Source: an uncultured Granulosicoccaceae bacterium
Lineage (GTDB): Bacteria; Pseudomonadota; Gammaproteobacteria; Granulosicoccales; Granulosicoccaceae
Reading direction: 5' to 3'
DNA: 43,706 nt
Assembly (NCBI GenBank): GCA_938008205.1
Contig: CALLLY010000097.1
Coordinates: 1 to 43,706 of the forward strand
This document shows positions 10,479-19,397 of this stretch, piece by piece. Made by a program: the position numbers and the translations under genes. The first letter of the stretch is position 1. Every line of letters starts with the position of its first letter. The notes beneath the pieces are model-generated. The model was not told where the DNA came from. It worked only from the letters and a program-made list of their open reading frames with translations, and searched no databases.

Positions 10479-11414
10479 TTAAGCGTGTGCCAGCGCTTTC
10501 TGACGAAAAGAATACTGTTGAATATCCTCATGCAGATGACGGATTGTCTGTTGCGTTAACGTGTTGCGATCAGAGTCTCTAAGTTGCCCGTCTAACTCTT
10601 CGGCGAGCTCAGTTGCCTCTCGCAATAAAAATTCAAACGCAACATCGGCATCCAGTGACACGGGTAATCGCATAAACAAAGTAATGCCGGGCGTGCTGAA
10701 CTGATCGATATTGTCTAAATCAAAAATACCCGGTTTCACCATATTCACCACTGAAAATACTTTTTGCTTCTCGTGACTGCAATGATAGATAGACATTTTG
10801 CCAAAATTATAACCATGCGTATCAAACGCGTGCTTCAGTTCCTCACCAGTGAACTTGCGATCTTTTGCCGTGATGTGCAGCGTCACCAGTTTTTCTTCCG
10901 GTTCATATGAAGGCGATTCCGAATAAGGCTCGAGCTCATCCGCCATCATTGAAGGCGTTTCAACCGTTTTCGATTTTCGCTGACTCGCCTGTTTAACAGC
11001 GTTTGCAAAGCTCTTTACTTTGCCAACCGATCCAACGCGTTTGCTGACAGGCGCTTCGATGTCTTCAATGCCCATGTCGTCATCAGCGTCGTTGGCCGCC
11101 AGAGGCGACTGCCGATCGGGAATAACCTCATCGATCTCATCATCTGCAAGAAACTCTTCGTCGTCAGCGTAACCACGAGGCTCATAGCGTATTTGTGAGT
11201 CGTGAAGATTATCGTTGTAATCCTCTGACTCATCGCGATCATCAGGCATCGATGCAATGGGCACACTGAGATCGTCTATGGAAGGATCAAATTCATCCTG
11301 CTCAGCAATCCTGCGACGGTAGTCGATGCTTTCAACCTTTCGCCGACCAAGAAAGAAAGTTGCCGCCAGCATGGCAATGCCGGCAAGAATTAAAACCCAA
11401 CGAAAAAATTCCAT
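10479..11414 (-). CDS. zipA: Cell division protein ZipA
   Basis: ZipA ties the FtsZ ring to the inner membrane early in division. The 311-residue protein has the expected N-out membrane anchor at residues 5-22. A long acidic, flexible linker rich in Asp, Glu and Ser follows (about residues 35-170). The C-terminal FtsZ-binding domain (about residues 175-305) contains the LHITAKDRKFTGEEL, YHCSHEKQKVFSVVNMVKPG and PGITLFMRLP stretches found in the family. It lies 78 bp downstream of smc and upstream of ligA, the order seen in Pseudomonas and relatives. The linker is poorly conserved by nature, and nothing there suggests a break. Confidence 0.94.
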   Translation of the reverse strand: MEFFRWVLILAGIAMLAATFFLGRRKVESIDYRRRIAEQDEFDPSIDDLSVPIASMPDDRDESEDYNDNLHDSQIRYEPRGYADDEEFLADDEIDEVIPDRQSPLAANDADDDMGIEDIEAPVSKRVGSVGKVKSFANAVKQASQRKSKTVETPSMMADELEPYSESPSYEPEEKLVTLHITAKDRKFTGEELKHAFDTHGYNFGKMSIYHCSHEKQKVFSVVNMVKPGIFDLDNIDQFSTPGITLFMRLPVSLDADVAFEFLLREATELAEELDGQLRDSDRNTLTQQTIRHLHEDIQQYSFRQKALAHA

Positions 11415-11492
11415 CAGCGTCTCTTGATTAAGTTTGACTGGTTTGTAACTGGTGCGTCATCACATTTTGCAACGACAGCAAGCTCTTGTCGA

Positions 11493-14400
11493 TTACGCAA
11501 CCGCGAGTTCAACTGCCTCATCAACATCGACAGAAACCAGACGCGATACGCCCGGTTCCTGCATGGTCACACCCATCAACTGGGTGCTGAGTTCCATCGT
11601 GACTTTGTTGTGAGTAATGAAAATAAATTGTACCTGGCTAGACATTTCAGACACCAACTTGGCAAATCGCTCAACGTTGGCGTCGTCCAGAGGTGCGTCA
11701 ACTTCATCGAGCATGCAAAACGGTGATGGACGCAAATGGAAAAACGCAAAAACCAGCGCCACCGCGGTCATGGCTTTTTCACCGCCCGATAACAACTGAA
11801 TGCTGCTCACACGTTTACCCGGCGGGCGAGCCATTACCGCCACACCGGTATTTAGTAAGTCTTCGCCCGTCAGTTCGAGTTTGGCCTGCCCGCCACCGAA
11901 CAAGCGCGGAAACAGCTCCTGTAGTTTGTTGTTGACGATATCAAAGGTCTCGCGAAACATGGCTCGGGTTTCTTTATCGATTTTCTGTATCGCCTCTTCC
12001 AGCGTTTCTAACGCTTTGGTGATATCTTCATACTGACCATCAAGATACTCTTTGCGCTCTGTCTGTTCCTGAAACTCATCAATCGCGGCAAGATTGATCG
12101 GTCCGAGCTTCTGGATTTTCAGTTCGAGTGATTCCAGTTGCGTTGCCCACTCTGATACGGTGGCATGTTCAGGAATAGTGGGCAGCAATTCTTCCCGGTT
12201 AACACCGGCTTCTGCCAACTGCTCGTCAATAGTTTTCAGTCGCACACGTGATTCCTGCGACTCCATATTCACTTGCTGCACGAGTTCCCGAGCGTTATTC
12301 ACATCCTGTTGCAGTCGGTTTCGGGTCTGATCCTGCTCGCGCAACAATCGATCATGCTCTTCCAGCTTTTGTCTGGCCTGACGCAGTTCTGCCTCAACAG
12401 CAGTGCGTTTGTCGATAAATTCATCGAGCTGGGCTTTTAAAAGATCTATTTCGCTGGAATCAGGCTGTTCTTCCGCGTCCAGTTCGGCTCGACGCTCGAT
12501 CAGTTGTTGTTGCTGATGCTCTACACGCTGCAGGTTTTGTACAATCGACTGCCGACCCGATTTCATTGACTCGAGTTTCACTATCGTCGACTGACCACTT
12601 TCGCGAACCTGATCGAGCGCTGCCCTGGCCTCATTACGCTTTGCCATTACCTCGCCACGCTGCGCCTCTACATCTGTAGTGCGTGATCGCAGTACCTGTA
12701 ACTGCTGGTTAGCATCATTGCCAAGCTGCTGCGCTTCGGACTGCTCACGTTTGGTTCTGGCGAGTGCCATCGACAGCTCTTCACTTTCTTTATCGACAAC
12801 CGCTGCACGCTTGTTGGACTGATCGAGCCTGGACCGGGCGGACTCCAGCTTGCCGGACAACGTGCTGACTTCGCGATGTCGGGCATTAATTAATTCCTGA
12901 CACTTATCGCGCTCTGTTTCGCATTCAATTACACGCTGCTTTTGCGCCGAGACCAGCGATTCCAGTTCAACGATCGACTGTTCCAGTCTTTCGGTTTTGA
13001 TTTTTAGCGTGTCTATCTCTTCCTGTCGAGCAAGCACGCCTCCGTTCTCATCGGTGGGCCGAACACAGAGCCAGTGCCTGCCCATCCACACGCCATCTCG
13101 GGTAACAATTGACTCACCGGGCGCCAGATCGTCGCGGGACTGCATTGCTTCTTCCAAATTTTCACACACGGTTACACCATGAAGAAGCTCTGCAATACCG
13201 GCGGTGCTGCTGACCATGGACGCCAGCAGTTGATCGTCTTTTTCGGAAGCCTCATCGACGTTGTCACGAAGCGCTTTCATTCCGCTGTCAGGTCGGTTAG
13301 AGAGGTGCTTGCTGATGCTGTCAAAGTCGTCGATACAAACAGCGTCCATAAAATCACCGAGCACAACTTCGATGGCAGTACTCCATCCTTCGTCAATATC
13401 CAGTTGCTGGGCGAGCAGCGGAGCTTCGGAAAGATCATGTTTTTGCAACCACTCATTGCGACTTTTCTCGCTGCCACCGAGCGCAGATTGCTGCAACGCG
13501 TCGAGAGAAGCCAATCGCCCGCTGGCGTTTTGCAATTCTGTGCGTTGCTTATCGAGATCACTGCCGGAGGCAATGGATTCTTCACGCGCGACAGTCAATG
13601 TTCGAGTAGCTTGATCGAGTTTCTCACGAAGCAACTTTTCATCTGATTCTTTGGTTTGCAGTTGCGTTGCGAGGGCGGTGATCTCAGCAGCAGTACCTCG
13701 CGAGGTTAACTCGGATTTTTCTTTCTGCAACCGTTCGCTTCTTGCGGTTAAATCCAGCAGGTTTTTTTGCAGTTGTTCGGCCCGGCCGTGCTGTACCTGG
13801 TGAATATTTTCCTGCTCTGACAATGTGGCACTGAGCTCTTCCCACAGTGAATAGACTTCCTGGAAGGTCTGTTCTGACATCTGATAATTTTCTGATGCCT
13901 CAGCCAGTTCTTTTTCCACCTTTTCGCGAGTCGGACCCGCATCCATCAGGGCTTTGTCTATCTCTTCGATCTGCGCTTTGTCAGACGCAATATTCTGGAC
14001 CGCATCACCAAGCGCTTCTTCAATACGTGTCAGCTCCGCTTCGCGTTTTTGCATTTCTTCACGAGCGTGACCAATAGATTGCTCAGCGCGGGTAATCTCA
14101 GCACCGAGCGCATAAAACTGCCCCTGAACATCGTTGAGCTCGCGATCAAGTTCAATACGCTGTTCTCGCATCTCCTCAATAGTCTGATCTGATGCTTCGT
14201 GCTTCTCTATCGCCAGCGCAACGCTTTCCTGCCGTTCAGTGAGCCGCTCTTCAAATGAGTCCAAAGCGCCCTGGAATTCCAGCCAGCGCAACCCGAGCAG
14301 TTCAGCTCGAAACTGCTTCTCTTCTGCCTTAAGGGTTTTGTATCTTTCCGCAGCGCGCGATTGTCGCTGCAGGTGCGCAAGCTGCTTATCAACTTCTTCG

Positions 14401-14993
14401 CGCAGATCGTTCAAGCGATCCAGATTGTCCCGAGTGTGGCGAATTCGATTCTCGGTCTCTCGCCGACGCTCTTTGTATTTGGAGATCCCGGCGGCCTCCT
14501 CCAGATAGACACGCATGTCTTCGGGCTTCGCCTCGATCAGGCGCGAGATCATACCCTGCTCGATAATCGCGTAACTGCGCGGGCCCAGGCCAGTACCCAG
14601 AAAAATATCGGTGATATCGCGACGGCGGCATTTGGTGCCATTGAGAAAATACTGTGATTGGCCGTCCCGGGTGACCCTTCGCCGAACGGCTATCTCGCTG
14701 TAGGCGGCATATTCTCCACCGAGCTTGCCTGCACTGTTGTCAAAAACCAGTTCTACCGAAGCCTGGCCAACGGGTTTGCGAGACGAAGAGCCCGAAAAAA
14801 TCACGTCATCCATTGACTCGCCGCGCAGGTGCTTGGCGGAAGATTCGCCCATTACCCAGCGCACCGCATCAATCGTATTGGACTTGCCACAGCCATTGGG
14901 GCCGACAATTCCAGTGAGATTCCCAGGCAGCTTCAGCGACGTGTTGTCGACGAAGGACTTGAATCCCGATAACTTGATTTCGCTCAATCGCAC
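11493..14993 (-). CDS. smc: Chromosome partition ATPase Smc
   Basis: Smc is the ATPase arm of the condensin-like complex that organises and helps segregate the chromosome, acting with ScpA and ScpB (not in this window). The 1166-residue protein has the Walker A motif GPNGCGKSN at residues 31-39. Two very long coiled coils flank a hinge around residues 500-660. The ABC signature LSGGEK starts at about residue 1068, and the Walker B FCMLDEVDAPLDD follows near 1092-1104. The start is a GTG, with no better ATG near it. Having Smc rather than MukBEF excludes several familiar gammaproteobacterial orders. It opens the long leftward gene cluster, facing a noncoding divergent region. Confidence 0.97.
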   Translation of the reverse strand: MRLSEIKLSGFKSFVDNTSLKLPGNLTGIVGPNGCGKSNTIDAVRWVMGESSAKHLRGESMDDVIFSGSSSRKPVGQASVELVFDNSAGKLGGEYAAYSEIAVRRRVTRDGQSQYFLNGTKCRRRDITDIFLGTGLGPRSYAIIEQGMISRLIEAKPEDMRVYLEEAAGISKYKERRRETENRIRHTRDNLDRLNDLREEVDKQLAHLQRQSRAAERYKTLKAEEKQFRAELLGLRWLEFQGALDSFEERLTERQESVALAIEKHEASDQTIEEMREQRIELDRELNDVQGQFYALGAEITRAEQSIGHAREEMQKREAELTRIEEALGDAVQNIASDKAQIEEIDKALMDAGPTREKVEKELAEASENYQMSEQTFQEVYSLWEELSATLSEQENIHQVQHGRAEQLQKNLLDLTARSERLQKEKSELTSRGTAAEITALATQLQTKESDEKLLREKLDQATRTLTVAREESIASGSDLDKQRTELQNASGRLASLDALQQSALGGSEKSRNEWLQKHDLSEAPLLAQQLDIDEGWSTAIEVVLGDFMDAVCIDDFDSISKHLSNRPDSGMKALRDNVDEASEKDDQLLASMVSSTAGIAELLHGVTVCENLEEAMQSRDDLAPGESIVTRDGVWMGRHWLCVRPTDENGGVLARQEEIDTLKIKTERLEQSIVELESLVSAQKQRVIECETERDKCQELINARHREVSTLSGKLESARSRLDQSNKRAAVVDKESEELSMALARTKREQSEAQQLGNDANQQLQVLRSRTTDVEAQRGEVMAKRNEARAALDQVRESGQSTIVKLESMKSGRQSIVQNLQRVEHQQQQLIERRAELDAEEQPDSSEIDLLKAQLDEFIDKRTAVEAELRQARQKLEEHDRLLREQDQTRNRLQQDVNNARELVQQVNMESQESRVRLKTIDEQLAEAGVNREELLPTIPEHATVSEWATQLESLELKIQKLGPINLAAIDEFQEQTERKEYLDGQYEDITKALETLEEAIQKIDKETRAMFRETFDIVNNKLQELFPRLFGGGQAKLELTGEDLLNTGVAVMARPPGKRVSSIQLLSGGEKAMTAVALVFAFFHLRPSPFCMLDEVDAPLDDANVERFAKLVSEMSSQVQFIFITHNKVTMELSTQLMGVTMQEPGVSRLVSVDVDEAVELAVA

Positions 14994-15492
14994 TAGCGCA
15001 ATTTCTCTAGCATGGTGGTGGATTCGCCATTACGTCGGACGGAACCGGCAGGCGGGATCAGTTCCAGTGTCACTGCAGATCTGAATCCGTAGTTTACTGA
15101 CTATTGACCGACGCTGACAGCGATCGGAACAATTTTCTAACAATCAGTGCAACAAACCTTTCCAAATCGCAAGCGATGATTTCTCTGCATTTACAACTAC
15201 GACACTCAGTGTTGCACATGTGTAACACTTAAGCGATAACCCGATCAGAAACAGAATCAGTGTCGACCGAGCCACAAAAACACGCTGATTAACACAATGC
15301 ATTGCTCAAGGTTCTACGGTATCAGTCGTTAAACCGCCCCTAGTGAAACAGCGCGTCTTTCGCCATTAGACGAACTGACTCACCTACGCAATGTAGTCCC
15401 ATAAAAAAAACAAACGGGACCGCAAGGTTAGCCCAACGAAGGCCAACCATTTAATTCGACCGGGGATCACCCGGCGCTATTGAACTGGGGTT
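14994..15492. other. Divergent noncoding region between smc and the astacin gene
   Basis: This stretch of about 500 bp holds no recognisable gene. It must carry start signals for the leftward smc transcript and for the rightward protease gene, but I could not pick either promoter with confidence. It contains a 22-bp near-perfect palindrome (listed separately), a 10-bp palindrome CAATGCATTG at 15295-15304, and an A-rich run near 15402-15412. Confidence 0.6.
15208..15229. promoter_or_regulatory. 22-bp near-perfect palindrome, operator-like
   Basis: The left half AGTGTTGCACA (15208-15218) and the right half TGTGTAACACT (15219-15229) match as an inverted repeat at ten of eleven positions. There is no spacer between the halves. 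The symmetry, length and place between two divergent genes are what one expects of a dimeric repressor or activator site. It lies about 215 bp from the smc start and 270 bp from the protease start. The cognate regulator is unknown and none is encoded nearby. Confidence 0.45.
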
Positions 15493-15498
15493 GTGTTA

Positions 15499-16875
15499 AT
15501 GAATATTTATTACCCGTGGAAAACGGGGAACACTAAAGCATGCGTGCTCGCCACGCTGTGCTGCTCGATTCTCGGTATCGCTCATGCGGAGACCAGCTTG
15601 TCGGAGACGTCTGTTGCGAATTTTACATTCCGTGACGGACAAACCCATACACGAAAAGTCTCCGAGATCGACGGACTGTTGATCGCTGAACAAGACATGA
15701 TTATGGGGACTGCAGCATCGGGTGCCCATACATCGAGACAGTTGAAAGGATTGAGCAACAGCACCTACGGTCGAGTGTGGCCGAACGGGATCGTTCCGTA
15801 CCGCCTCAGCACAAGTTTGTCAGACTCCGCCAAAAGCAAGGTGCGGGAAGCGGTGGATCACTGGAACTCCTTTAAAGCAGTAACACTTGTGGAACGCACC
15901 AGCGCCAATGCCAGCGCCTATCCCGACTACATCGATTTTGTCTACGAGAATCGGTGCGCCAGCTGGATAGGCTATCAGGGTAATGGTGCTCAGAGTATCT
16001 ACACCGGTGACAAATGCAGTACTGGCACATTGATCCACGAAATCGGACATGCACTCGGTTTGCTGCACGAGCACACCCGGTCCGATCGGGATCAGTATGT
16101 AAACATTCATTGGGACCGGATCGAAGAGGACATGGAAGTCAACTTCGAAATTATGGACGGCAGTGTTTTACTCGGTGAGTATGACTATGGCTCGATCATG
16201 CATTATGGAGAGTATTTCTTTTCCCGTAATGGATTGCCGACGATTGAACCACTGCTACAAACCGACGCTAGAATTGGTCAACGAATCGAGACCAGCCAGG
16301 GTGATCGCGATTCCGTCGCCGCGCTTTATCGCAGCAACCTGTTACTCAGCGCAACCAGTGACTTGCAGGCCGAGGCAGGCCAGCCAGTCGATCTGATCCT
16401 GCAGGCGACTAACATCTCGCAATCTGGCGCAAACTCCCTGTCCATCACTGTTCCGGTACCGGACAACACTGAACTGCTTTATTTCAGTTCTTCGTCCTGG
16501 TCTTGTGAACAGCCGGGAACTGGCGCGACGATTACCTGCAACTCCCCGGTGCTTGCTGTAGGAGCCAGTACATCTGTGACTCTAAACCTTTCTACACCGG
16601 CACAACCCGGCACAATCACCTGGGAAGCCACGCTGACTAACCGGACGCATGACACTGACCTGTCAAACAACAATGACAGTGCGACGGTCACTCTAGTAGC
16701 CGGCCCGGTCAATCCGACGATTAATCAGGATGCAACGCCGGAAATCGCAAGCGCGCTGGACGGTGGCGGGGGTACCGTTGGCCTGAAATTACTGGCATTT
16801 ATGGCACTTCTGCTTGCAGTGACAAAAGCCATTCAACCACAAGCTGTGCGGGTTGGAACACAGCGAGATCAGTAG
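15499..16875 (+). CDS. Secreted astacin-family (M12A) zinc metalloprotease with C-terminal membrane tail
   Basis: This looks like an exported zinc endopeptidase. I chose the ATG at 15499, eight bases after GGGG, rather than a GTG two codons earlier. Residues 1-30 form a signal peptide ending in AHA. The astacin zinc site is complete: H180, E181, H184 and H190, then E191 and RSDRD at 194-198, with the Met-turn SIMHYGEY at about 232-239. Residues 285-400 form a beta-rich repeat domain like DUF11/CARDB modules. The chain ends with GGGG (422-425), a hydrophobic stretch (427-441), and a tail with a few basic residues. That resembles a GlyGly-CTERM sorting signal, but the tail is longer than usual. 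The gene stands alone between smc and lpxB. Its substrate is unknown. Confidence 0.88.
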   Translation: MNIYYPWKTGNTKACVLATLCCSILGIAHAETSLSETSVANFTFRDGQTHTRKVSEIDGLLIAEQDMIMGTAASGAHTSRQLKGLSNSTYGRVWPNGIVPYRLSTSLSDSAKSKVREAVDHWNSFKAVTLVERTSANASAYPDYIDFVYENRCASWIGYQGNGAQSIYTGDKCSTGTLIHEIGHALGLLHEHTRSDRDQYVNIHWDRIEEDMEVNFEIMDGSVLLGEYDYGSIMHYGEYFFSRNGLPTIEPLLQTDARIGQRIETSQGDRDSVAALYRSNLLLSATSDLQAEAGQPVDLILQATNISQSGANSLSITVPVPDNTELLYFSSSSWSCEQPGTGATITCNSPVLAVGASTSVTLNLSTPAQPGTITWEATLTNRTHDTDLSNNNDSATVTLVAGPVNPTINQDATPEIASALDGGGGTVGLKLLAFMALLLAVTKAIQPQAVRVGTQRDQ

Positions 16876-16922
16876 TGGAATTTCGGCAACAAGGTATAGT
16901 GCACAATAGTCTTCGCAGGCTG

Positions 16923-16951
16923 TTGCGCACTGTACCACTCGCTGTGATAAC
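16923..16951 (+). promoter_or_regulatory. Predicted sigma-70 promoter for lpxB
   Basis: TTGCGC at 16923-16928 and GATAAC at 16946-16951 are separated by 17 bp. They lie 37 bp upstream of the lpxB ATG, between the protease stop and lpxB. This is the only promoter-like pair I could find in the 112-bp gap. lpxB would need its own promoter here, because it is not in the lpxA operon. Confidence 0.4.
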
Positions 16952-16987
16952 CTCTTTTGAAGAACCAAGAGTACTTACCGCTCCTCT

Positions 16988-18148
16988 ATGAAAATAATGA
17001 TAAGCGTTGGCGAAGCTTCCGGTGATATGCACGCCGCTAGCGCATTGAAACAGCTCAGGGAAATGAGCGGAGGAGCAATCGAAGCCTTCGGTATGGGAGG
17101 CAATAGACTCGCCGCCTGCGGCACCGAACTCCTTGTAGATAACCGACATCACGCGGTAATGGGACTGGTTGAAGTACTGCACAAGTATCCACAGCTGCGC
17201 GCAAATTTGTCGACTTTGAAAAAAGCAATGAAAGACCGCCAGCCAGACGTGCTGCTGCTGGTCGACTACCCGCACTTCAACATGAAGCTCGCGGTTGAAG
17301 CAAAGTCTCTGAACATTCCGGTACTGTATTACATCGCGCCCAAAGTCTGGGCTTCGCGCCCTGGGAGAATGCAGGAACTGACAGAAATTGTCGATCATAT
17401 GGCAGTGATCTTCCCGTTCGAAGTTGAGTTGTTCAACAGCGCAGGTATTACTACAACCTATGTTGGCAATCCTGTGCTCGAGAATGAAGCGCTGCTAAGC
17501 GCTCGTGAAAACCCTGTTGTTCCGAACAACACAATTGCGCTTCTGCCTGGCAGTAGAAAAAGCGAGATCAGTAACTTATTGTCGCCTATGCTTGCGACGG
17601 CAAAATTGCTGGCAGCTGAGCATAGTGATTTAAAATTTGTATTACCGGTGGCAGAGACACTGGACAAAACATCTTTACATGATGCAGTGACTGGAAGTGA
17701 CGTAAATATCGAATTGATTGAAGCGGCAGACTACAACAGACTGCGGCAATGCAGGGCTGCAATTGTTTCTTCTGGTACAGCAACACTTGAGCTTGCCATG
17801 CTTAATGTACCTATGGTGGTCGCATACCGTATGAATACGCTCAGTTTCAGAGTTCTGAAACGCTGGCTGACAATCAAACACATCAGCCTCGTGAATATCA
17901 TTGCCGAGAGAGAGGTGGTTCCTGAACTGTTGCAGGATGATGTCACTGCAGAGAAGCTTTACGATGAAGTGTCACGTCTAATTGATAACGCAGCTACTCG
18001 CGATCATCAGCTAAGTGGATTCTCTGAAGTATTCGATAAACTTTCTCGCAAGGATGTGAAAACCAATCTAGCCAGTGTATTGCTCTCTGTATACAAGCAA
18101 CGCGCTACTGCTGCACGGGAAGTAAAAGTAACTGCAACACAGAGTTAG
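16988..18148 (+). CDS. lpxB: Lipid-A-disaccharide synthase
   Basis: LpxB joins UDP-2,3-diacylglucosamine and lipid X into the lipid A disaccharide at the inner face of the cytoplasmic membrane. The 386-residue family GT19 protein shows the N-terminal GEASGDMHAA motif (about residues 8-17). The DYPHFNMKLA segment, the IAPKVWASRPGRM stretch around residue 120, the LPGSRKSEI loop, and the C-terminal SSGTATLELAM donor-binding motif are all present. It is convergent with lpxA, with only 13 bp between the stops. In E. coli and many relatives lpxB follows lpxA on the same strand, so an inversion or relocation has happened here. All active-site landmarks are intact. Confidence 0.96.
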   Translation: MKIMISVGEASGDMHAASALKQLREMSGGAIEAFGMGGNRLAACGTELLVDNRHHAVMGLVEVLHKYPQLRANLSTLKKAMKDRQPDVLLLVDYPHFNMKLAVEAKSLNIPVLYYIAPKVWASRPGRMQELTEIVDHMAVIFPFEVELFNSAGITTTYVGNPVLENEALLSARENPVVPNNTIALLPGSRKSEISNLLSPMLATAKLLAAEHSDLKFVLPVAETLDKTSLHDAVTGSDVNIELIEAADYNRLRQCRAAIVSSGTATLELAMLNVPMVVAYRMNTLSFRVLKRWLTIKHISLVNIIAEREVVPELLQDDVTAEKLYDEVSRLIDNAATRDHQLSGFSEVFDKLSRKDVKTNLASVLLSVYKQRATAAREVKVTATQS

Positions 18149-18161
18149 CGGACCGGATCGC

Positions 18162-18935
18162 CTAACAAACTTTACCGCGCGAACCGTTGTTTAGAAACTC
18201 AATGAATTCGGCAACCCTTGGAAATCGGGAGGCGGTGGCGTTAAGTTCTGCGTAGTCCTCGGCTTCTTTCTTACCGCGGCGTCGCACGAGTTTGACATAA
18301 GCCTTATGCAATGCCGAAATTTCATCGTCACTAAAGCCACGTCTTTTCAATCCCTGTTTATTAATACCCTTTGCTTCGGCGTAGTGACCGGTTACCAGCA
18401 AAAACGGCGGAACATCTTTGTTTATCACAGAGCCCATGCCGGAAAAACTATGTGCGCCTACACGGCTGAATTGATGAACCAAAGAAAAGCCACCCAGAAT
18501 CGCATAGTCACCGACAGTTACGTGACCTGCCAAAGAAGCGGAATTTGCAAAAACGGTGTTGTTACCAATAATGCAGTCGTGAGCAATGTGCACATACGCC
18601 ATCAACAGATTATCGTCGCCCAATTGTGTTAAGCCACCACCACCGCTTGTTCCCCGATTGATGGTGACAAACTCTCTTATTTTGTTGCGATCCCCTATTT
18701 CGAGCCGACTGTTCTTGCCGTCGAATTTTAGATCCTGGGGATCTTCACCGACAGAAGCAAACTGAAAGATCTTGCAATCGGCACCGATAGAAGTCGGACC
18801 GTTGATCACAGCGTGAGGTCCGACGGTCGTACGCTCACCAATCGTGACATCGGCACCTATTACGGCGTAGGGGCCTATCTCACAGGTCGCATGTACCGTT
18901 GCACTATCATCAACAATCGCAGTGCTGTGAATCAA
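18162..18935 (-). CDS. lpxA: UDP-N-acetylglucosamine O-acyltransferase
   Basis: LpxA transfers a 3-hydroxyacyl chain from ACP to UDP-GlcNAc, the first step of lipid A synthesis. The 257-residue chain is a left-handed beta-helix of hexapeptide repeats through about residue 185, followed by a helical C-terminal part. The catalytic histidine lies in the HIAHDCIIGN segment near residue 120. The start is a TTG that overlaps the fabZ stop by four bases (TTGA), so translation is probably coupled. Its partner substrates come from AcpP and the fab genes of this window. LpxB, which usually follows, is on the opposite strand facing this gene. Confidence 0.96.
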   Translation of the reverse strand: MIHSTAIVDDSATVHATCEIGPYAVIGADVTIGERTTVGPHAVINGPTSIGADCKIFQFASVGEDPQDLKFDGKNSRLEIGDRNKIREFVTINRGTSGGGGLTQLGDDNLLMAYVHIAHDCIIGNNTVFANSASLAGHVTVGDYAILGGFSLVHQFSRVGAHSFSGMGSVINKDVPPFLLVTGHYAEAKGINKQGLKRRGFSDDEISALHKAYVKLVRRRGKKEAEDYAELNATASRFPRVAEFIEFLNNGSRGKVC

Positions 18936-19381
18936 AGTTCTATCTCGTTTTTCGCAATCAGGATATCAGCACTACAACATAACTGACCGTCAACTTCTGC
19001 TGTCGCGCCGAACCGCCAGATACCTCTGCGGGTTTTTGCAAGCGTCACCTCTATTTTCAGTTGATCACCGGGAACCACCTGTTTTTTAAACCGTGCTTTA
19101 TCGATACCCACCAGCAGATAGAGTGTCTCCTTCGATGGATATCCGCCTAACTCGCGGAAAGCGAAAATTGCACAACTTTGCGCCATAGCTTCAAGAATAA
19201 GAACACCGGGGAAGATCGGTGCCTGCGGAAAATGACCGGTAAAAATCGGTTCATTAATACTGACATTCTTGATGGCAGAGAGACTGACGCCCTGTTCGTG
19301 TCGAACCACCCGATCGATCAATAAAAACGGATACCGGTGCGGCAGATATTTGATAATTTCGGTGACGTCAAGCTGTTCCAA
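18932..19381 (-). CDS. fabZ: 3-hydroxyacyl-ACP dehydratase
   Basis: FabZ dehydrates 3-hydroxyacyl-ACP in the fatty acid cycle and competes with LpxA and LpxD for the same substrate. The 149-residue hotdog-fold protein has the conserved PHRYPFLLIDRV at about residues 15-26. The catalytic H and E sit in GHFPQAPIFPGVLILEAMAQ, near residues 49-68. The start is a TTG with GGGTGA six bases upstream, and an in-frame stop directly before it rules out a longer form. It lies between lpxD (16-bp gap) and lpxA (4-bp overlap), the conserved order. This places control of the fatty acid to lipid A branch in one transcript. Confidence 0.96.
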   Translation of the reverse strand: MEQLDVTEIIKYLPHRYPFLLIDRVVRHEQGVSLSAIKNVSINEPIFTGHFPQAPIFPGVLILEAMAQSCAIFAFRELGGYPSKETLYLLVGIDKARFKKQVVPGDQLKIEVTLAKTRRGIWRFGATAEVDGQLCCSADILIAKNEIEL

Positions 19382-19397
19382 TCAAAATCACCCGTAG

